Assembly (NCBI GenBank): GCA_950022655.1
Contig: OX465579.1
Span: forward strand, 41,581,950 to 41,645,949
From: Alentia gelatinosa
Taxonomy: Eukaryota > Annelida > Polychaeta > Phyllodocida > Polynoidae
Direction of reading: 5' to 3'
DNA length: 64,000 nucleotides
The notes beneath the pieces are model-generated. The model did not search any database and was not told where the DNA came from. It was given only the letters and a program-made list of their open reading frames with translations. The position numbers were made by a program, and so were the translations under genes. Positions 1-10,889 of this stretch are shown here, in pieces. Numbering within the stretch: position 1 is the stretch's first letter; every line of letters begins with the position of its first letter.

Positions 1-622
1 TACAAGGTACTGTAAAATAGGAGGTAGGGTTGGAGTTAAGCAAGGTTGCTTACTATTTGGACTCTTCAGGCATCTATAATATGTTCATCTGGCTTATAAA
101 TATGTCAAGGCTATGCTTATAAATATGTCAAGGCTATGGTGATCACGGGCCTTCATACATTCAGAGTCTGTGCTATGACCAAGAAAATTCCAGTGATTTA
201 TGAGTTACAGTGAATTCTTTTCGTTACAATAGGCATTAGTTAGAACGACTTTAATTATAGGATCAAACTACGAAGAAGTAAACGCAGCTCAAGCATAATC
301 ATAAGATCTGTACATGGTTGTATTATGAACATAGGAAAATAATGCGTCCACTCTATTCATAAATGGTCAATTGATGTTGAGGTTTCTACAGGACTAACGC
401 TTGTAAAAATAAACCTATATCACAGCAAGAATTTGAAATACTAACATGAATATCTCAATCAAAGAAAGTAGGTATGCTGCGACACAGAAACCGTATAATG
501 TAGTTTCTGTAAGTAGAGAATATGCCCATAAAGCAGATATGTGCATTTCTAAGCTAATAGATTGTGTGATGGAAAAAAGGTAGAAAGAAAATACTAAACT
601 TTTGATGTAGTTGATGGCGGTC

Positions 623-649
623 AATCACGACAAATATTTTGTCGTGATT
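623..649. repeat. Perfect hairpin AATCACGACAAA
   Basis: A 12-bp stem around a 3-nt loop. TTTGTCGTGAT recurs at about 782-792, so it may be a fragment of a small repeat family. Confidence 0.6.
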
Positions 650-1131
650 TGTGATGGTTGTTTAAATGATGACTGTAAAGTAGTAGATAGTTAGATAGCT
701 AGAGGGCTAGTTCCACCAACATGATGGATTTGCCGTGGTATATGTTTTACATCTTACAGTGTTGTGATATGTCATACCTCCTTTGTCGTGATATGTTGCA
801 CGCAATAGTATAAGTGCTTTTTCACAATGTTGTGTGTATATTTTGGGGCTCCACCACCACAACACCTCAAGATGTATTGTGGCAAATATGCATACGATTA
901 TTCAAAACCTAGCATGATTTCGCAAGACAGCCAAATTGTGACTAATCTTGCAATATCTTGTGTGTTTGTGGAACAAGCACTTACCGGTACACCGCCGATA
1001 TTGTTGTAGATTGAAATTCCCAAAATGTAGTAACATCAGCTCAAATTGTGTAGTGATAGAAGTTTATGACAATCCCGTGGTCGCAGGCCTACATAAATGC
1101 AAATGACGAGGCTTCAAAGGTCTGGCTCAAA

Positions 1132-1153
1132 GGGGGGGGGGGGGGGGGGGGGG
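1132..1153 (+). repeat. Poly-G tract (22 bases)
   Basis: Uninterrupted G run. Other G or C runs are at 1419-1438, 2368-2379, 9784-9799, 17446-17460, 34849-34866 and 39298-39313. They create glycine or proline runs in spurious frames. Confidence 0.95.
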
Positions 1154-1418
1154 AATCACATGAATAATACACGTTGGTCTATAAACAGACTGAAGTGTAT
1201 ATTAAACAGGTGATAATCGCGCGAAATCTTGACTGCTCACAATTCCAACATTTCACCACAGGTTCAGGTCATTTCTCAATAAACTTGTAAACATGATATA
1301 TCGGCATATGCACTCTACAATTAGATTAGTTATTACTGGCATTAGAACTAGCCATGCCACTAAGACACAACAGGTTGTTTTTTTTACATTATTAGACTGG
1401 GTTTTGACAAGGTATATA

Positions 1419-1438
1419 CCCCCCCCCCCCCCCCCCCC
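1419..1438 (+). repeat. Poly-C tract (20 bases)
   Basis: Uninterrupted C run 265 bp downstream of the poly-G tract. Together they could pair, but their flanks do not match. Confidence 0.95.
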
Positions 1439-1439
1439 A

Positions 1440-2367
1440 ATGCCATTGAGGCAGGGCTGGTAATACACTGGCTATGTTTTGAGGTCCTCCAACATGCTAT
1501 ATTTGATTTAGACCATGCATGTCCATCAGTGGCTTACATTCTCCATTTAGGTCAATACATGTACTCTTCTTCGTCGTTTACCTCAGTAATTGATCCTTGG
1601 ATTTGTCGTATTAAACACTCAGCTTCAGTATCACTCACTGTCCTGTGTCCATGACCATGATCCCAGTATCGTTCATAGAATTAATATCACCACTTAACTC
1701 AATCACTGCCGGCCAACAAACTATATATAATTCACATGCCTGTCGCTAGCTATGATACAAAAATCAAAGAACCTGCTACAGTTGATGTAGCTACATGAAA
1801 TAGGACAGCGATGGAGAGGCCGACAGCCCTGCAGTCGAATCAGTCGCCTGAAACGAAAGAAGCCGGGGCAGTGGACGTTGGGTCAAAAGATGGTCAGCAT
1901 ATCTCTAGAGCTTATTCTGCCTAGAGCTATCTACTGCAACTGAAGGTCCAACGTGGCAACATAACACATTAGAGCGTCCCAAACATACCTTCAGCATCAA
2001 TGAAGTCGTGTGTAGGGTCAAGTCAGGGACAGATACTGCCTTCTGTGAAAATATGCCCGATGTTTTTGTGTCGGCAATCCGAGTGTTGTGGTCTGCTTCC
2101 CTGCACACATGGGCGCCCTCTCTCTCCGTCTGGGTCGAGGCTTCACTTCCGGCGGTTACAAATCGCCAGGTGGCGCCACCAGCTCAACACCGAGGGAAAG
2201 AGGTCAAGACATCTGAGTGTGCTACGGTATTCGTTTGTAGATAGTTATTGGGGTAAAGAACAAATGATGCACACGTGAAAGATACCCCTGAAACATCCAT
2301 GAAATATGGATATATTACCCCTAAAATATGTACATAGATATAGGGGCGTCAGAATATTTTGAAAGTA
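1440..2367. other. Unique sequence, no gene seen
   Basis: Overlapping short frames near 1900-2280 on both strands are mutually exclusive and match no family I recognise. No splice-supported exon is visible. Confidence 0.4.
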
Positions 2368-2418
2368 GGGGGGGGGGGGTGAACTGAAAAATTGCTGACT
2401 TTTTTCTTGGTATGAAGT

Positions 2419-2750
2419 CAGACTTTGACATTAGCCCGTTCCACTGCATTTACGGTACTGTGAATCTAAGATTGGTCTGTGAAAAGTCAAGGCTTAGCCT
2501 TCATTGCGCATTACAAAGTCAGACTTTGACATTGTTTTCCAAAGTGAAAAGTCAGGGATTGGCCATTATTATATGCTAAAGAGTGAGACTTTGACATTTT
2601 TCCATGGTGAAAAGTCAGGGCTTAGCCATCATTACATGCTAAAAACGTCAGACTTTGACATTTTTCCACAGTGAAAAGTCAAGGCTTAACCATTGTTACA
2701 TGCTAAAAAGTAAGACTGACATTTTTCCATGGTGAAAAGTCAAGACAGTT
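2419..2750 (+). repeat. Minisatellite, unit about 63 bp, about five copies
   Basis: The phrase GTGAAAAGTCARGGCTTAGCC, or a variant, repeats with GAAAAGTC at 2481, 2546, 2609, 2673 and 2733. Each is followed by a CTTTGACATTTTTCC-like phrase. Unit lengths are 65, 63, 64 and 60 bp. Confidence 0.85.
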
Positions 2751-2789
2751 TTTACACTAGGTTGAGTAAAATTTGAAGCAGACTTTTTT

Positions 2790-3110
2790 TTGGGCTGGCA
2801 AAAAAGTGAGGGGGCAGTTGGGGATACTTCTTCTGTTTCCTATTTCTGCTCGGGCCCAATTTTCTATGAGCTATTCAAAAAGGTATTCATTCATTTGTGT
2901 GAAAAATCAAAAGTAGCATTTTGTTTTATGGCATGTGGCCTGGTAACATGCATAGGAACAGTGAGAGATTTAGTCTTGAAGCAGACCAGTGGAAGTGTGT
3001 TTTGGAGTACATACGATGGTTTTTTTAATGATTCTGGAGCTCCTGAATCTTCTGATTTCAAATCTACTTCGTGCCAGTTTGTACATGGTCAGCATTTTGA
3101 GATATAAGGG
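2790..3110 (+). repeat. Dispersed repeat matched by inverted copy at 6.7 kb
   Basis: A region around 3000-3065 aligns with the complement of 6708-6772, sharing GAGCTCCTGAATCTTCTGAT almost exactly and flanking phrases such as TTTTGGAG.ACATA.GATG. The open frame here (105 codons) and a partial frame in the other copy show no recognizable domain. They may be remnants of one unknown element. Confidence 0.5.
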
Positions 3111-3129
3111 TTTTAAATAAAAATATGAA

Positions 3130-3158
3130 AAAATAAATAAATAAATAAATAAATAAAT
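3130..3158 (+). repeat. AAAT microsatellite
   Basis: About seven copies of AAAT beside the repeat that ends near 3110. It resembles a retroelement-like A-rich tail, but no element is identified. Confidence 0.8.
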
Positions 3159-3478
3159 ATATTTATTTCAACTTGACTTCATAGCAAATCACATTTTATG
3201 AGTTATTGTCAAAAGGAATACCATATTTGATAAACAAAATTGCATATGGGAAGATTGATAGTATATTTGACCTTGAAACATCAGGTGAAGGTCAAATTAA
3301 GGTAAATTTTGTCTTTTCATGAAAAACCATGAGATGAAATGCAATAGGTTTGCAGAACAGAATAGTTCTACATCATTCTTTAAAATAGAGATATCTTACA
3401 TTTCATACAAAGGCCTTGGTAATGATTTTAAAGTCCAGAAAAAGGTCAAAGAAGTTAAGACTTGTCCTTCCCGGTCAA

Positions 3479-4290
3479 CAGTCATCCTGCCCTGAGACCC
3501 ACCAACCCGGCTCCGGTTTCACACCACCCTGACCCAGGGACTGGACAGAGGGCACCCTACACACACCGGGGTATCACATCACTACTGCCCCTGAGCCTGC
3601 GAATCCAACGGTCATCTTGCCCAGCGACCCCCGACCCGGCTCTGGTTTCACAACAACCCCACCCGGGACCAGGCAGAGGTCAGACATCCCTCCACACCCG
3701 AGGTATCACTCTCCCTGCCTCGTTCCTCGACTACCCTGAACTTTCTGCCCCAGGGTAACGCAACTCAATTACACTTCTCAATTTCCTCAGCAATTGCCCA
3801 AGGGAGGAAAAGTTCAACAGACGACTACCCCCAACTTCAACCAGGGCACTCACCATGTGCGCTGCTCACGGTCAACCCACACACCACACGCCTCGCACGT
3901 GTCCTCGCCACCCAACGGCCATCCTCACCCGACACCACTGCGACCCGGCTCGGGTTTCACAACAAACACCCGACTCGGGAATGGTCACAGGGCAGGCACT
4001 CTCCACTCACCTACAGGGTCTCGCATCCTTATGGCCCCTCCTCTTCTGTTCTGAACTTGCGCCTGAGACCACCAAAAACTCAGCCACCTCTCAACCCATG
4101 CAGTCTAGATGCACGTCTACATGTGTCAACAACGTCCTACCTACTCGCCACTTCTCACCTCTCCTCATCAAAGGCCCCCGGCCTTTTCTCCCCCCAGGGT
4201 AACTTGACTCAATTTATAAATTCCAATTGCCTCAGCAATTGCCCTGGGGAAGAAATTCATAGACGACTAACCCCCTCAACTCGGACCTGA
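3479..4290 (+). repeat. C-rich two-module repeat block
   Basis: Module A of about 110-130 bp (GGTCATCYTGCCC, GACCCGGCTCBGGTTTCAC, then a GGTATCAC or GGGTCTCGC end) starts near 3479, 3607 and 3915. Module B (AGGGTAAC...CAATT, CCTCAGCAATTGCCC, a GAAATTCA-like phrase, GACGACTA) starts near 3752 and 4197. Module order is A-A-B-A-x-B. Open frames in several phases are artefacts of the C-rich composition and are not genes. Confidence 0.65.
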
Positions 4291-4299
4291 GAAGTTCAC

Positions 4300-5165
4300 C
4301 ACATGTCTTGCCAACCTCCTTGTCTCTCTTCATCTGTTCATGCCCATTTACCAGTGTTTACCCCTAGCTTCTCTTCACACCTTGCACGTATCCTCACCTC
4401 CCCCCTGGCAATGAGGGGGGGAAACCTCGACTGCCCACTGCTCTGCCTGCCAAGCCGTCTCTTCATATGTCGTCATGCAGCACACACCTCCTTCTCCTCC
4501 AGCCTCACCTCCACACCAAGTGTCACACACATGTCCTCAAAGCTCAGGGGGCAAACAAATCCTGGGCACCAAGAGCTCGGGATCACTCCCATGCTCTCCG
4601 TGTCATTGCACCACCCCTCGGGCCCCACACGTCATCAAAGCCTTGTCACTGCCGGCATACCACGTGGCACCACACATCAAATTGCCGCCCTGGCCTGCCA
4701 TACGCATCAGCACCGGGTCCAGGCACGTCCCATGCCTCCACACGGGACACATCACCACCCTGGCCCGCTGTATCCCCAGGACTGGGTCCGGGCACCTCAC
4801 ACGCCTGCATGTCTGCTGCCACTGATACCTCCCAGCTGCCATTGACCCGTTTGGCCTCCTCTTCACACTGGTGGCCCCTCTGCGGCCGCCGGTATGACAG
4901 CTCGACGGCAACTCCCTACTAACCACCGCCCCCTCGCCTGACAGCCTGCCCGTTGCTCCATCTCATGCTGCCCGCGGCTCGTGGTGTCCGGAGCCGCCCG
5001 TGGCCCACCTACTGAACTCAAACCTTTTCACCCATGGAGCAATTGCTTTGGCAATTCTCCCAGGGAAATATTCAACATCAGTTCTCTCTTCAAGAACCCT
5101 TCTCTCCTTTCCCTCGCTATGGCCATCTTCTACAGATTTCTCCACCCTCTGGACTCTGGCCTCTG
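4300..5165. other. C-rich sequence without a recognizable gene
   Basis: Overlapping proline/serine/histidine-rich frames on both strands are explained by base composition. A degenerate repeat of about 80 bp around YGGGTCCRGGCAC recurs near 4716 and 4791. Another GCAATTGCTTTGGCAATT phrase near 5039 resembles module B of the block before it. Confidence 0.4.
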
Positions 5166-5645
5166 GCTTCTCAATAGCTTGTGAACTATCTCTTATCTCT
5201 AAATTTTATGTTATTATGGACCTGCATCTCGTACTTCTACTCATACTCAATAAATTTGATGTCCATACCCGTGTTTTGTGTTAGTAATTGGGGCCAACTG
5301 AAGAGTTAATATGAAACAGAGCATAGTAGCTAGGGACTCACTCCTGGTCACTAAGGACTCACTCAAGTGGTTCCGGTCATCTGGTCCTGGTCAATTGACC
5401 ACCCCACTCCAACCCGCCTGCATCCACTTCAACCCTGGGACGCCAACGAGGAATTAACCACCAACCCACCCTACAAAAACTCTTCAATCTCATCTCCTTA
5501 ACTTTTCCTACTCCGTAGGGCTTCTCAATAGCTCATGAACTATCTCTTATCTCTAAATTTTATGTTATTATGGACCTCTAAAAGTTGTACTTCTACTCAT
5601 ACTCAATAAATTTTATGGCCATACCCATGCTTTGTGTTAGTTACC
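5166..5645 (+). repeat. Direct repeat with polyadenylation signals
   Basis: Two copies of about 125 bp start near 5167 and 5521 (spacing 354). Each runs CTTCTCAATAGCT, GAACTATCTCTTATC, TTATGTTATTATGG, CTCATACTCAATAAAT and ends TTTGTGTTAG. The AATAAA signals and shared ends suggest a duplicated retroelement 3' end or a short LTR-like pair, not resolved further. Confidence 0.6.
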
Positions 5646-6005
5646 TACCACATATAAAACTTGTAGATTTTCGTAATATCCGCTTGAAGTTGCTCCTGTA
5701 CATAGAGACATAGTTAACCCGACCTAGGCCTGGAGATTGAAGAGCCACGAGAGTGAGATTCTCGTGCAGTACTAAACTGTAAACTGCTACTCTTTTTTGT
5801 ATTTCAATACTCAGACATACGTTTTCTCTTATGATTCATTTTGGGCAATGCCGAAATTAAAGTTTAGTATTGTAGTTTTCTGATCTACTTTTCTCGTGAC
5901 AAACCAATGAGATCGCAAGATTTCGCTGGTACCCCTTTCGAAACTCTGCTGATTCCCCCCACCCACCAACATCAAGTATTTGGCCCCATTAGAGCACCTA
6001 TCTTT

Positions 6006-6069
6006 GTGGAGCAGTTGGCAGAGCCTTTGGCTGAGAATGCTAAGGTCGGGAGTTCGAAACCCGTTGACG
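6006..6069 (+). repeat. tRNA-derived SINE head
   Basis: The pol III A box TGGAGCAGTTGG (6007-6018) and B box GAGTTCGAAACC (6050-6061) are at tRNA spacing. An anticodon-arm-like TTGGCTGAGAATGCTAA lies between them. Position 33 and the acceptor stem do not fit a functional tRNA, so this is called a SINE-type tRNA relic and not a tRNA gene. Confidence 0.6.
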
Positions 6070-6127
6070 GCAGTCTGTTATTTCATTTTTCTATATTTTT
6101 CGGCCTCGACAAAGTCGCTAGTCATTA

Positions 6128-6212
6128 TATAAAACCTGTCAGTTACCATAACTGTGGTATACGGAGTCAAATCTGTGGTATACGGCCTCAGAGCAATGGT
6201 ATATGGGAAAAA
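6128..6212 (+). repeat. Short TGTGGTATACGG tandem repeat
   Basis: TGTGGTATACGG occurs twice, followed by the variant AATGGTATATGG, at about 23-26 bp spacing. It lies just downstream of the SINE-like head and may be its body. Confidence 0.5.
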
Positions 6213-6401
6213 TAGTCCCTTTGTGTTATAGATCAAAGAAATAGTCCCTATTGTTATACCCCTTAATATGGCAACTACTGGGTTTAATTTATTTGAAAAG
6301 ATGGTTAATAGATGCAATAAAAAATGGTTTGTGAATAGATGGTTGTGTAAACTACTCGAGGTTGATGTCATAATACACTCACTAGCATTCATGTATTACT
6401 A

Positions 6402-6470
6402 TGTATCAACCACTCGTGGCTTACAGCTGGCTGTCCACAAAACCATCGTTTATTGTCTATTAATATAATA
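6402..6470 (+). repeat. Dispersed repeat shared with 21.8 kb
   Basis: AACCACTCGTGG, a GTCTGTYCACAAAA-like phrase and a CATmGTTTAT-like phrase occur in the same order here and at about 21819-21885. The repeat is too short to classify. Confidence 0.5.
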
Positions 6471-6689
6471 CAGGTTTCTATCTCAATGGCTGGTAGGATT
6501 CACATAGTAAAATCTGCATTGAAACAATGATGATGATTAATTAATTTAAGTTTATGAAATAATCATAATAACATTATAGTTAATTAATATGTTCTTAGAT
6601 ATCATCAGCACTCAGTTTTGTGCTTAATAAGCATAGAATGGCTAAATTATCATAGATTTGACAAAGTGTGCCATATGCACAATTTTTCC

Positions 6690-6905
6690 TTATTTTTCTT
6701 AGAATTAAATTATTTGGATCAGAAGATTCAGGAGCTCTAGAAACAATCATAAAACATCATATGTCCTCCAAAACACACCTGACCCTTCAGACTGGCTCTG
6801 ACCTCAGGACTAATTTGGGGGATTGCCTCCAGACATCTCTCAGGAGAGAAATTTGTATGGGAGTTCTGATATTTCGCCAAATAACCACGAAATACTGTGG
6901 TTAAC
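6690..6905 (-). repeat. Inverted copy of the 2.8-3.1 kb repeat
   Basis: Complement match to about 2960-3065, strongest at 6715-6735 (AGAAGATTCAGGAGCTC). No known protein similarity. Confidence 0.45.
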
Positions 6906-6929
6906 TGAACAATGAAGGTACCGGTAAAT

Positions 6930-7070
6930 AAAGACAAGGCTTGATGTTATATAAATGAGTGTGTATGGCACGCAATGGCGCTAAGATTCCACCCAGAGTA
7001 GCCAGTATACCCGGCCCTGTCCCCAAACAGGGCCGGGTGCCGACTCCATACACCCAAAGCCTGCCTTGTC
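6930..7070. repeat. MITE-like nested palindrome
   Basis: A perfect 12-bp stem, ACCCGGCCCTGT (7009-7020) with its complement (7027-7038), loop 6. It is enclosed by GTGTATGG (6961) against CCATACAC (7046), and by AAAGACAAGGCTT (6930) against an imperfect complement near 7056-7070. The three nested levels suggest a single foldback element of about 140 bp. Confidence 0.65.
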
Positions 7071-7299
7071 ATTCACGACTGGCCGCAGTCTGACATATAT
7101 GAAAATAAAATTGAATCGATAAATATATACCCATTTGTCTTCGCCAACGTTCAAAATAGCTGTCGCTTACTTTATAACTATGTTTTAGGGGTAGTTTTCC
7201 GTTAGATCTTCGCTGGTTCTTATATTCTACCATTTTGTTCAGTCTTCCTCGCTGGTTCCCTAACTGCAAAGGGCCTCGTCTGTTTACATAGAGCAGCTG

Positions 7300-7328
7300 T
7301 TCACCCCTGAATGGAGATCAGGGGTGAA
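7300..7328. repeat. Small perfect hairpin TTCACCCCTGA
   Basis: An 11-bp stem (7300-7310 with 7318-7328) and a 7-nt loop. Function unknown. Confidence 0.6.
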
Positions 7329-7749
7329 TACTTTACCTACACCCAGAGTAGAGAAACTATCTGATTTTTCGCTCTGCTTGTGTGCCAGCGCATCGCGGGT
7401 ATCGCTTGCTCCATGTTGATGTTGTGTGTCGCAGTATATTGCGGGCGAGCAGTCAACGTAGATCCCGGGAAAGCTCACAGTGTCAGCTGAAATCAAATGA
7501 ATCAGTATTCTCTAGCAGACAGAAATTACAGCTGACGCTCCATGGAATGCACCATGTATGCAAATTAGGTTGTGCCATCACTCAAGAAATTATCGTCGGC
7601 CAGCCAGACTGTTTGATGGGTCAGCAAAACAATGGCATTTGGAGCCAAATGGCAGTCAGGGACAACCAACAGACCAGCCCACACTTTTCTGCGACTGGGT
7701 TTTGGAGACACGACATCCGGTGGGCCGGCGGTCAGTAACAACTGCTGTG

Positions 7750-8165
7750 GCTGCTTTAAGCGGCTATTCCACCAAAATGGTAGCTTAGCAGGCGGCGGCA
7801 GGCAGCCACGCTGGAAGCCCGCGCATCTACCACTCGCGTCGCTACGATTACCCAATCGTAAGGGGTGACTGGAGATGTGCAGGCTACCAGCGTGGCAGGC
7901 AGCCTACAGCCGTTTTGGAGCCTCCAGCTGATGTTTGCCGCCGGGTCCGGCCGGCCAGCCGCACGAGAATGAGCTTGGTGACTATGCTGTTCCACCAAAT
8001 GGCCTATTTCCAGCAGGCATGCTACAGACGGGCGACACAAGGGCGACACAAGGTGGCCTATCCTGCCCTGGGCCACTATTCCACCAATGTTTTTTCCTAC
8101 CCGGCTGGCCAGCCGGCCGGCCAGACCCGGCCTGCCAGCAATTTGCCCATTGCTCCATCGCTAGT
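7750..8165 (+). repeat. GC-rich degenerate repeats upstream of Harbinger relic
   Basis: A GC-rich stretch in which the phrase TATTCCACCAA, or a close variant, recurs near 7770, 7990 and 8088. The copies are separated by CCGGCCGGCCAGCC-like runs and an 11-bp tandem copy of GGGCGACACAA near 8030-8052. It sits directly 5' of the Harbinger coding relic, so it may be the element's 5' terminal region. I found no matching 3' inverted copy. Open frames across it are not protein-like. Confidence 0.45.
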
Positions 8166-8257
8166 CCCCGTGTCGCTGGTACCTAAAGCTCTATTTATCT
8201 ACTCTGGGCAACCAGCTTGGGTATTTGGTGCCAGTCATACATGGAGAGATAAACAAC

Positions 8258-9487
8258 ATGAACGACGTGGATGCTGCTGTTTGTGTTGGCGCGTTAGAAT
8301 GTATCGCTATATTAGACTATTTGGTTGATGATCCCACACATGAAAGGCCTCAGTATGTTCGCTGGAAACACAAGTATTGGGTGGCCCCTTATCTTCTTGC
8401 TCGGACAGAAAGAAAGCAGTGGAACACCTTAGCAAAACTTGATGCTAAACTACTACGGGTAATATAGACATTTCTAGTCTCTGTATAGAAAAATTCAAAT
8501 ATTAACATAATCAATTGCTTTTTCCCTGTTACATTTAATCTTATAAGCACAATATTTGTCGTGATCCGTGCACTAGTTTTTTTCATTTCAACCGCTGTTA
8601 ATTGTTGGCAGGCGATTGAGCGATAATTGGTGAATTGCCACTATAGTGACAACAGTTATTTTTGGCGCCGGAATTGGGTTCAGATTCGGGTTTAGATATG
8701 GACGAATTTATTAGAATGGTCGTTTGAACTGCCCTATATACCCTCAGTCTTATACCTCAGTAAACAGATATTTATTATTGTTTTCTCAGCCCATTTAAGG
8801 CAGCAAATATGACTATAGCAGTCGATCCACTATATTTCAATAGTAACATGGAAAATTTTCATAAAAATAGGCATGTTTATGTATATGTTTGTAAAGAATA
8901 CCATAAGAATAACATGCCTGTTAATTATCTTTAAGCTCCATGATTAGGTTTCATCGACCACGGACAAATGGCTCAAAATTGCTGAAGGTTTTGAAAACCC
9001 ACTCCAACTTCCAAAGACTGTAATCACTACCTGGAACAAAAAACCATTACCCTATTTCTTGGTGGGTGACGACACCTTCGCTTTGGGACCACACCTGATG
9101 AAACCCTTTTCCCTTACACACTTACAGCCCAAAGAAAGGATCTACAACTACAGACTGTCAAGGGCAAGACGTATTGTCGAGAATGCATTTGGTATCCTGT
9201 CTATACGTTTCTGCATCTTCAGACGGGAACAAGATATGGAACCTGAAGGGGTGAAGGTGGTTTCATTAGCTGCCATCAATTTGCACAACTTTCTCCGTGC
9301 CAAGTCGGCCAAGGATTACACTCCCAGTAATATGCACCAACATGGTCTAGACAAGGCTGTTGCAGTCATTTACTCCTTTCGAACCGTGCACACCAAGCAA
9401 CCGCGCACACACCCGCCTCGTCAAGGATATTCGCCAACAACTGTGCAACTGGTGTGTTTCCACTCTTCTGTAGGGTTCTCAATGTAA
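8258..9487 (+). pseudogene. PIF/Harbinger transposase (HARBI1-like), internally deleted
   Basis: Two blocks match HARBI1-type DDE nucleases. The first, 8258-8458, carries the N-terminal signature with PYLLARTERKQWNTL. It ends at a plausible GT donor. The second, 8948-9487, opens after an AG in the same phase and reads TDKWLKIAEGFE, then PYFLVGDDTFAL, NYRLSRARRIVENAFGIL and the final helix AAINLHNFLR. Family members carry several hundred residues between these landmarks. Here the helix-turn-helix region and both catalytic aspartates (the GAIDGKH and SDGG regions) are missing. Only the catalytic glutamate in VVENAFG-like context remains. The C-terminus also looks frameshifted: the family-like ending VKDIRQQLCNW lies in another frame and stops at 9471-9473. 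It cannot be an active transposase. A domesticated fragment is possible but unsupported. The gap at 8459-8947 could be an intron or a deletion. Confidence 0.85.
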
Positions 9488-9899
9488 GCTTTTATAATGT
9501 TTTGAGAAGTTACGATCACAGACAATGGTCTCAGTGAGTGAGTGTAGGGAGCAGGAGCGGGAGCGAGGACTTGAGTGTTGGTGTGGGAGCCGGGCAGATG
9601 CCGGGCAGCCAGCAGTGGGAGTCAGAGTTGGGATCATAGCCACCGCGAATCAAAGAGGGGGAACAGGGCTTCACTGAGACCACCCATACCTCTACGAACA
9701 CAAACAGGCAGGAGGAGCACTTCAGGCACACGGAGGTAAAGTATGTAAGGCAGAGGACTTGGGGTCATCCGTCCACACACACTGGGGGGGGGGGGGGGGA
9801 GGCAGTGGGGAGCAGGGAGCTGGGGGGAGGGGGGTTCGACCAACTGGTCAGTGGTCAGAAATTGAAGGGTGGGAGGACAGGGTGGCGGCCACGGTGCCC

Positions 9900-10050
9900 A
9901 CATACGCCTGGTGTATATATGTGGCACAGGGGATATTTCCTCTCATATAAGCCTGGTGTGAAATACAGCCAAGACGCATCCGTATATAAGAGGAAACAGT
10001 CTTGTATGTACGCTCCATACGCTGGCGTGAAACATGGGCATATACAAATG
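9900..10050 (+). repeat. Degenerate GCCTGGTGTGAAA repeat with inner inverted pair
   Basis: ACGCCTGGTGTATATATG, AAGCCTGGTGTGAAATAC and ACGCTGGCGTGAAACATG recur at about 9904, 9950 and 10020. TTTCCTCTCATATA (9936) is mirrored by TATATAAGAGGAAA (9983). Probably a small foldback element. Confidence 0.5.
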
Positions 10051-10442
10051 AAAACAAGTTAATATACAGCCGATACATGCACTTCCGCGATGGGGTATAT
10101 AGGAATAAACTGGTGGTTTTCACACAGTGCTGTTGGCATCCTTTCCTATCGCAATCCAAGAGCCGCTATTTGGTTAGTGAGAGCAACTACAAGAGTCTTT
10201 TCAACTGAGATAGTTCCCTGGTCTGTCAATTTTTGAAAGTATGACAATACTAACGAGTTTGATCAGATGAATGTTATCACATTGACACATCTTTTGAAAT
10301 GCCATAATTTAGTTAAGTATTCAGCAGGAACTTTTGGGATCACCGATCTCTACACTCAGGAAAGGATATCCCAATATTTGGCACCAGGGCACAGGGAAAG
10401 CCTTGTCTATGCTGGTAAAATGCCATCACATGAATGCAGTCT

Positions 10443-10482
10443 ATAACAAATGCTAGGTGACTGTTCACCTAGCTTTTGTTAT
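10443..10482. repeat. 18-bp hairpin ATAACAAATGCTAGGTGA
   Basis: Arms 10443-10460 and 10465-10482 pair with one mismatch across a 4-nt loop. It is a very tight palindrome; no surrounding gene. Confidence 0.75.
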
Positions 10483-10889
10483 CATATACAATCAAACCAA
10501 TACTGTCAACTGAATTTACAAAAATCAAAATTTAATGAAACAGTTTTTGTTAGATCCCTACAAACAGTGACCACACAATGTCAGTTGGCACTATTTGTCC
10601 TCCCATGTTGTTGGTATGTGTATTATAAACATGTGAAGCAGAGGCCAGTCACTTACCGAAGTCATCAAATATATGAATGCCAATGGAAAAACCCTTCATA
10701 CTAACCTTAAAACCATCGTAGAGCTATTACAGAACTTGTTTTTATCACAGAAGGGATAGTCGCTGTCTTACCAATGTGGAAATACCCATAATTATCACAG
10801 AAACTGTCAAATAACCCACAAGTGTTTCTTAGATGTAGCTCAAAGGTTAAAGAATCACTGGTTCTGATACCAGTTACAACATGCAGATA

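Noticed and set aside
3462..4926. Overlapping proline/serine/histidine-rich frames
   Set aside because: They arise from C-rich repeat modules open in several phases at once.
6006..6069. Functional tRNA gene
   Set aside because: A and B boxes are present, but the anticodon loop lacks the invariant T33 and no acceptor stem pairs, so it is better called a SINE relic.
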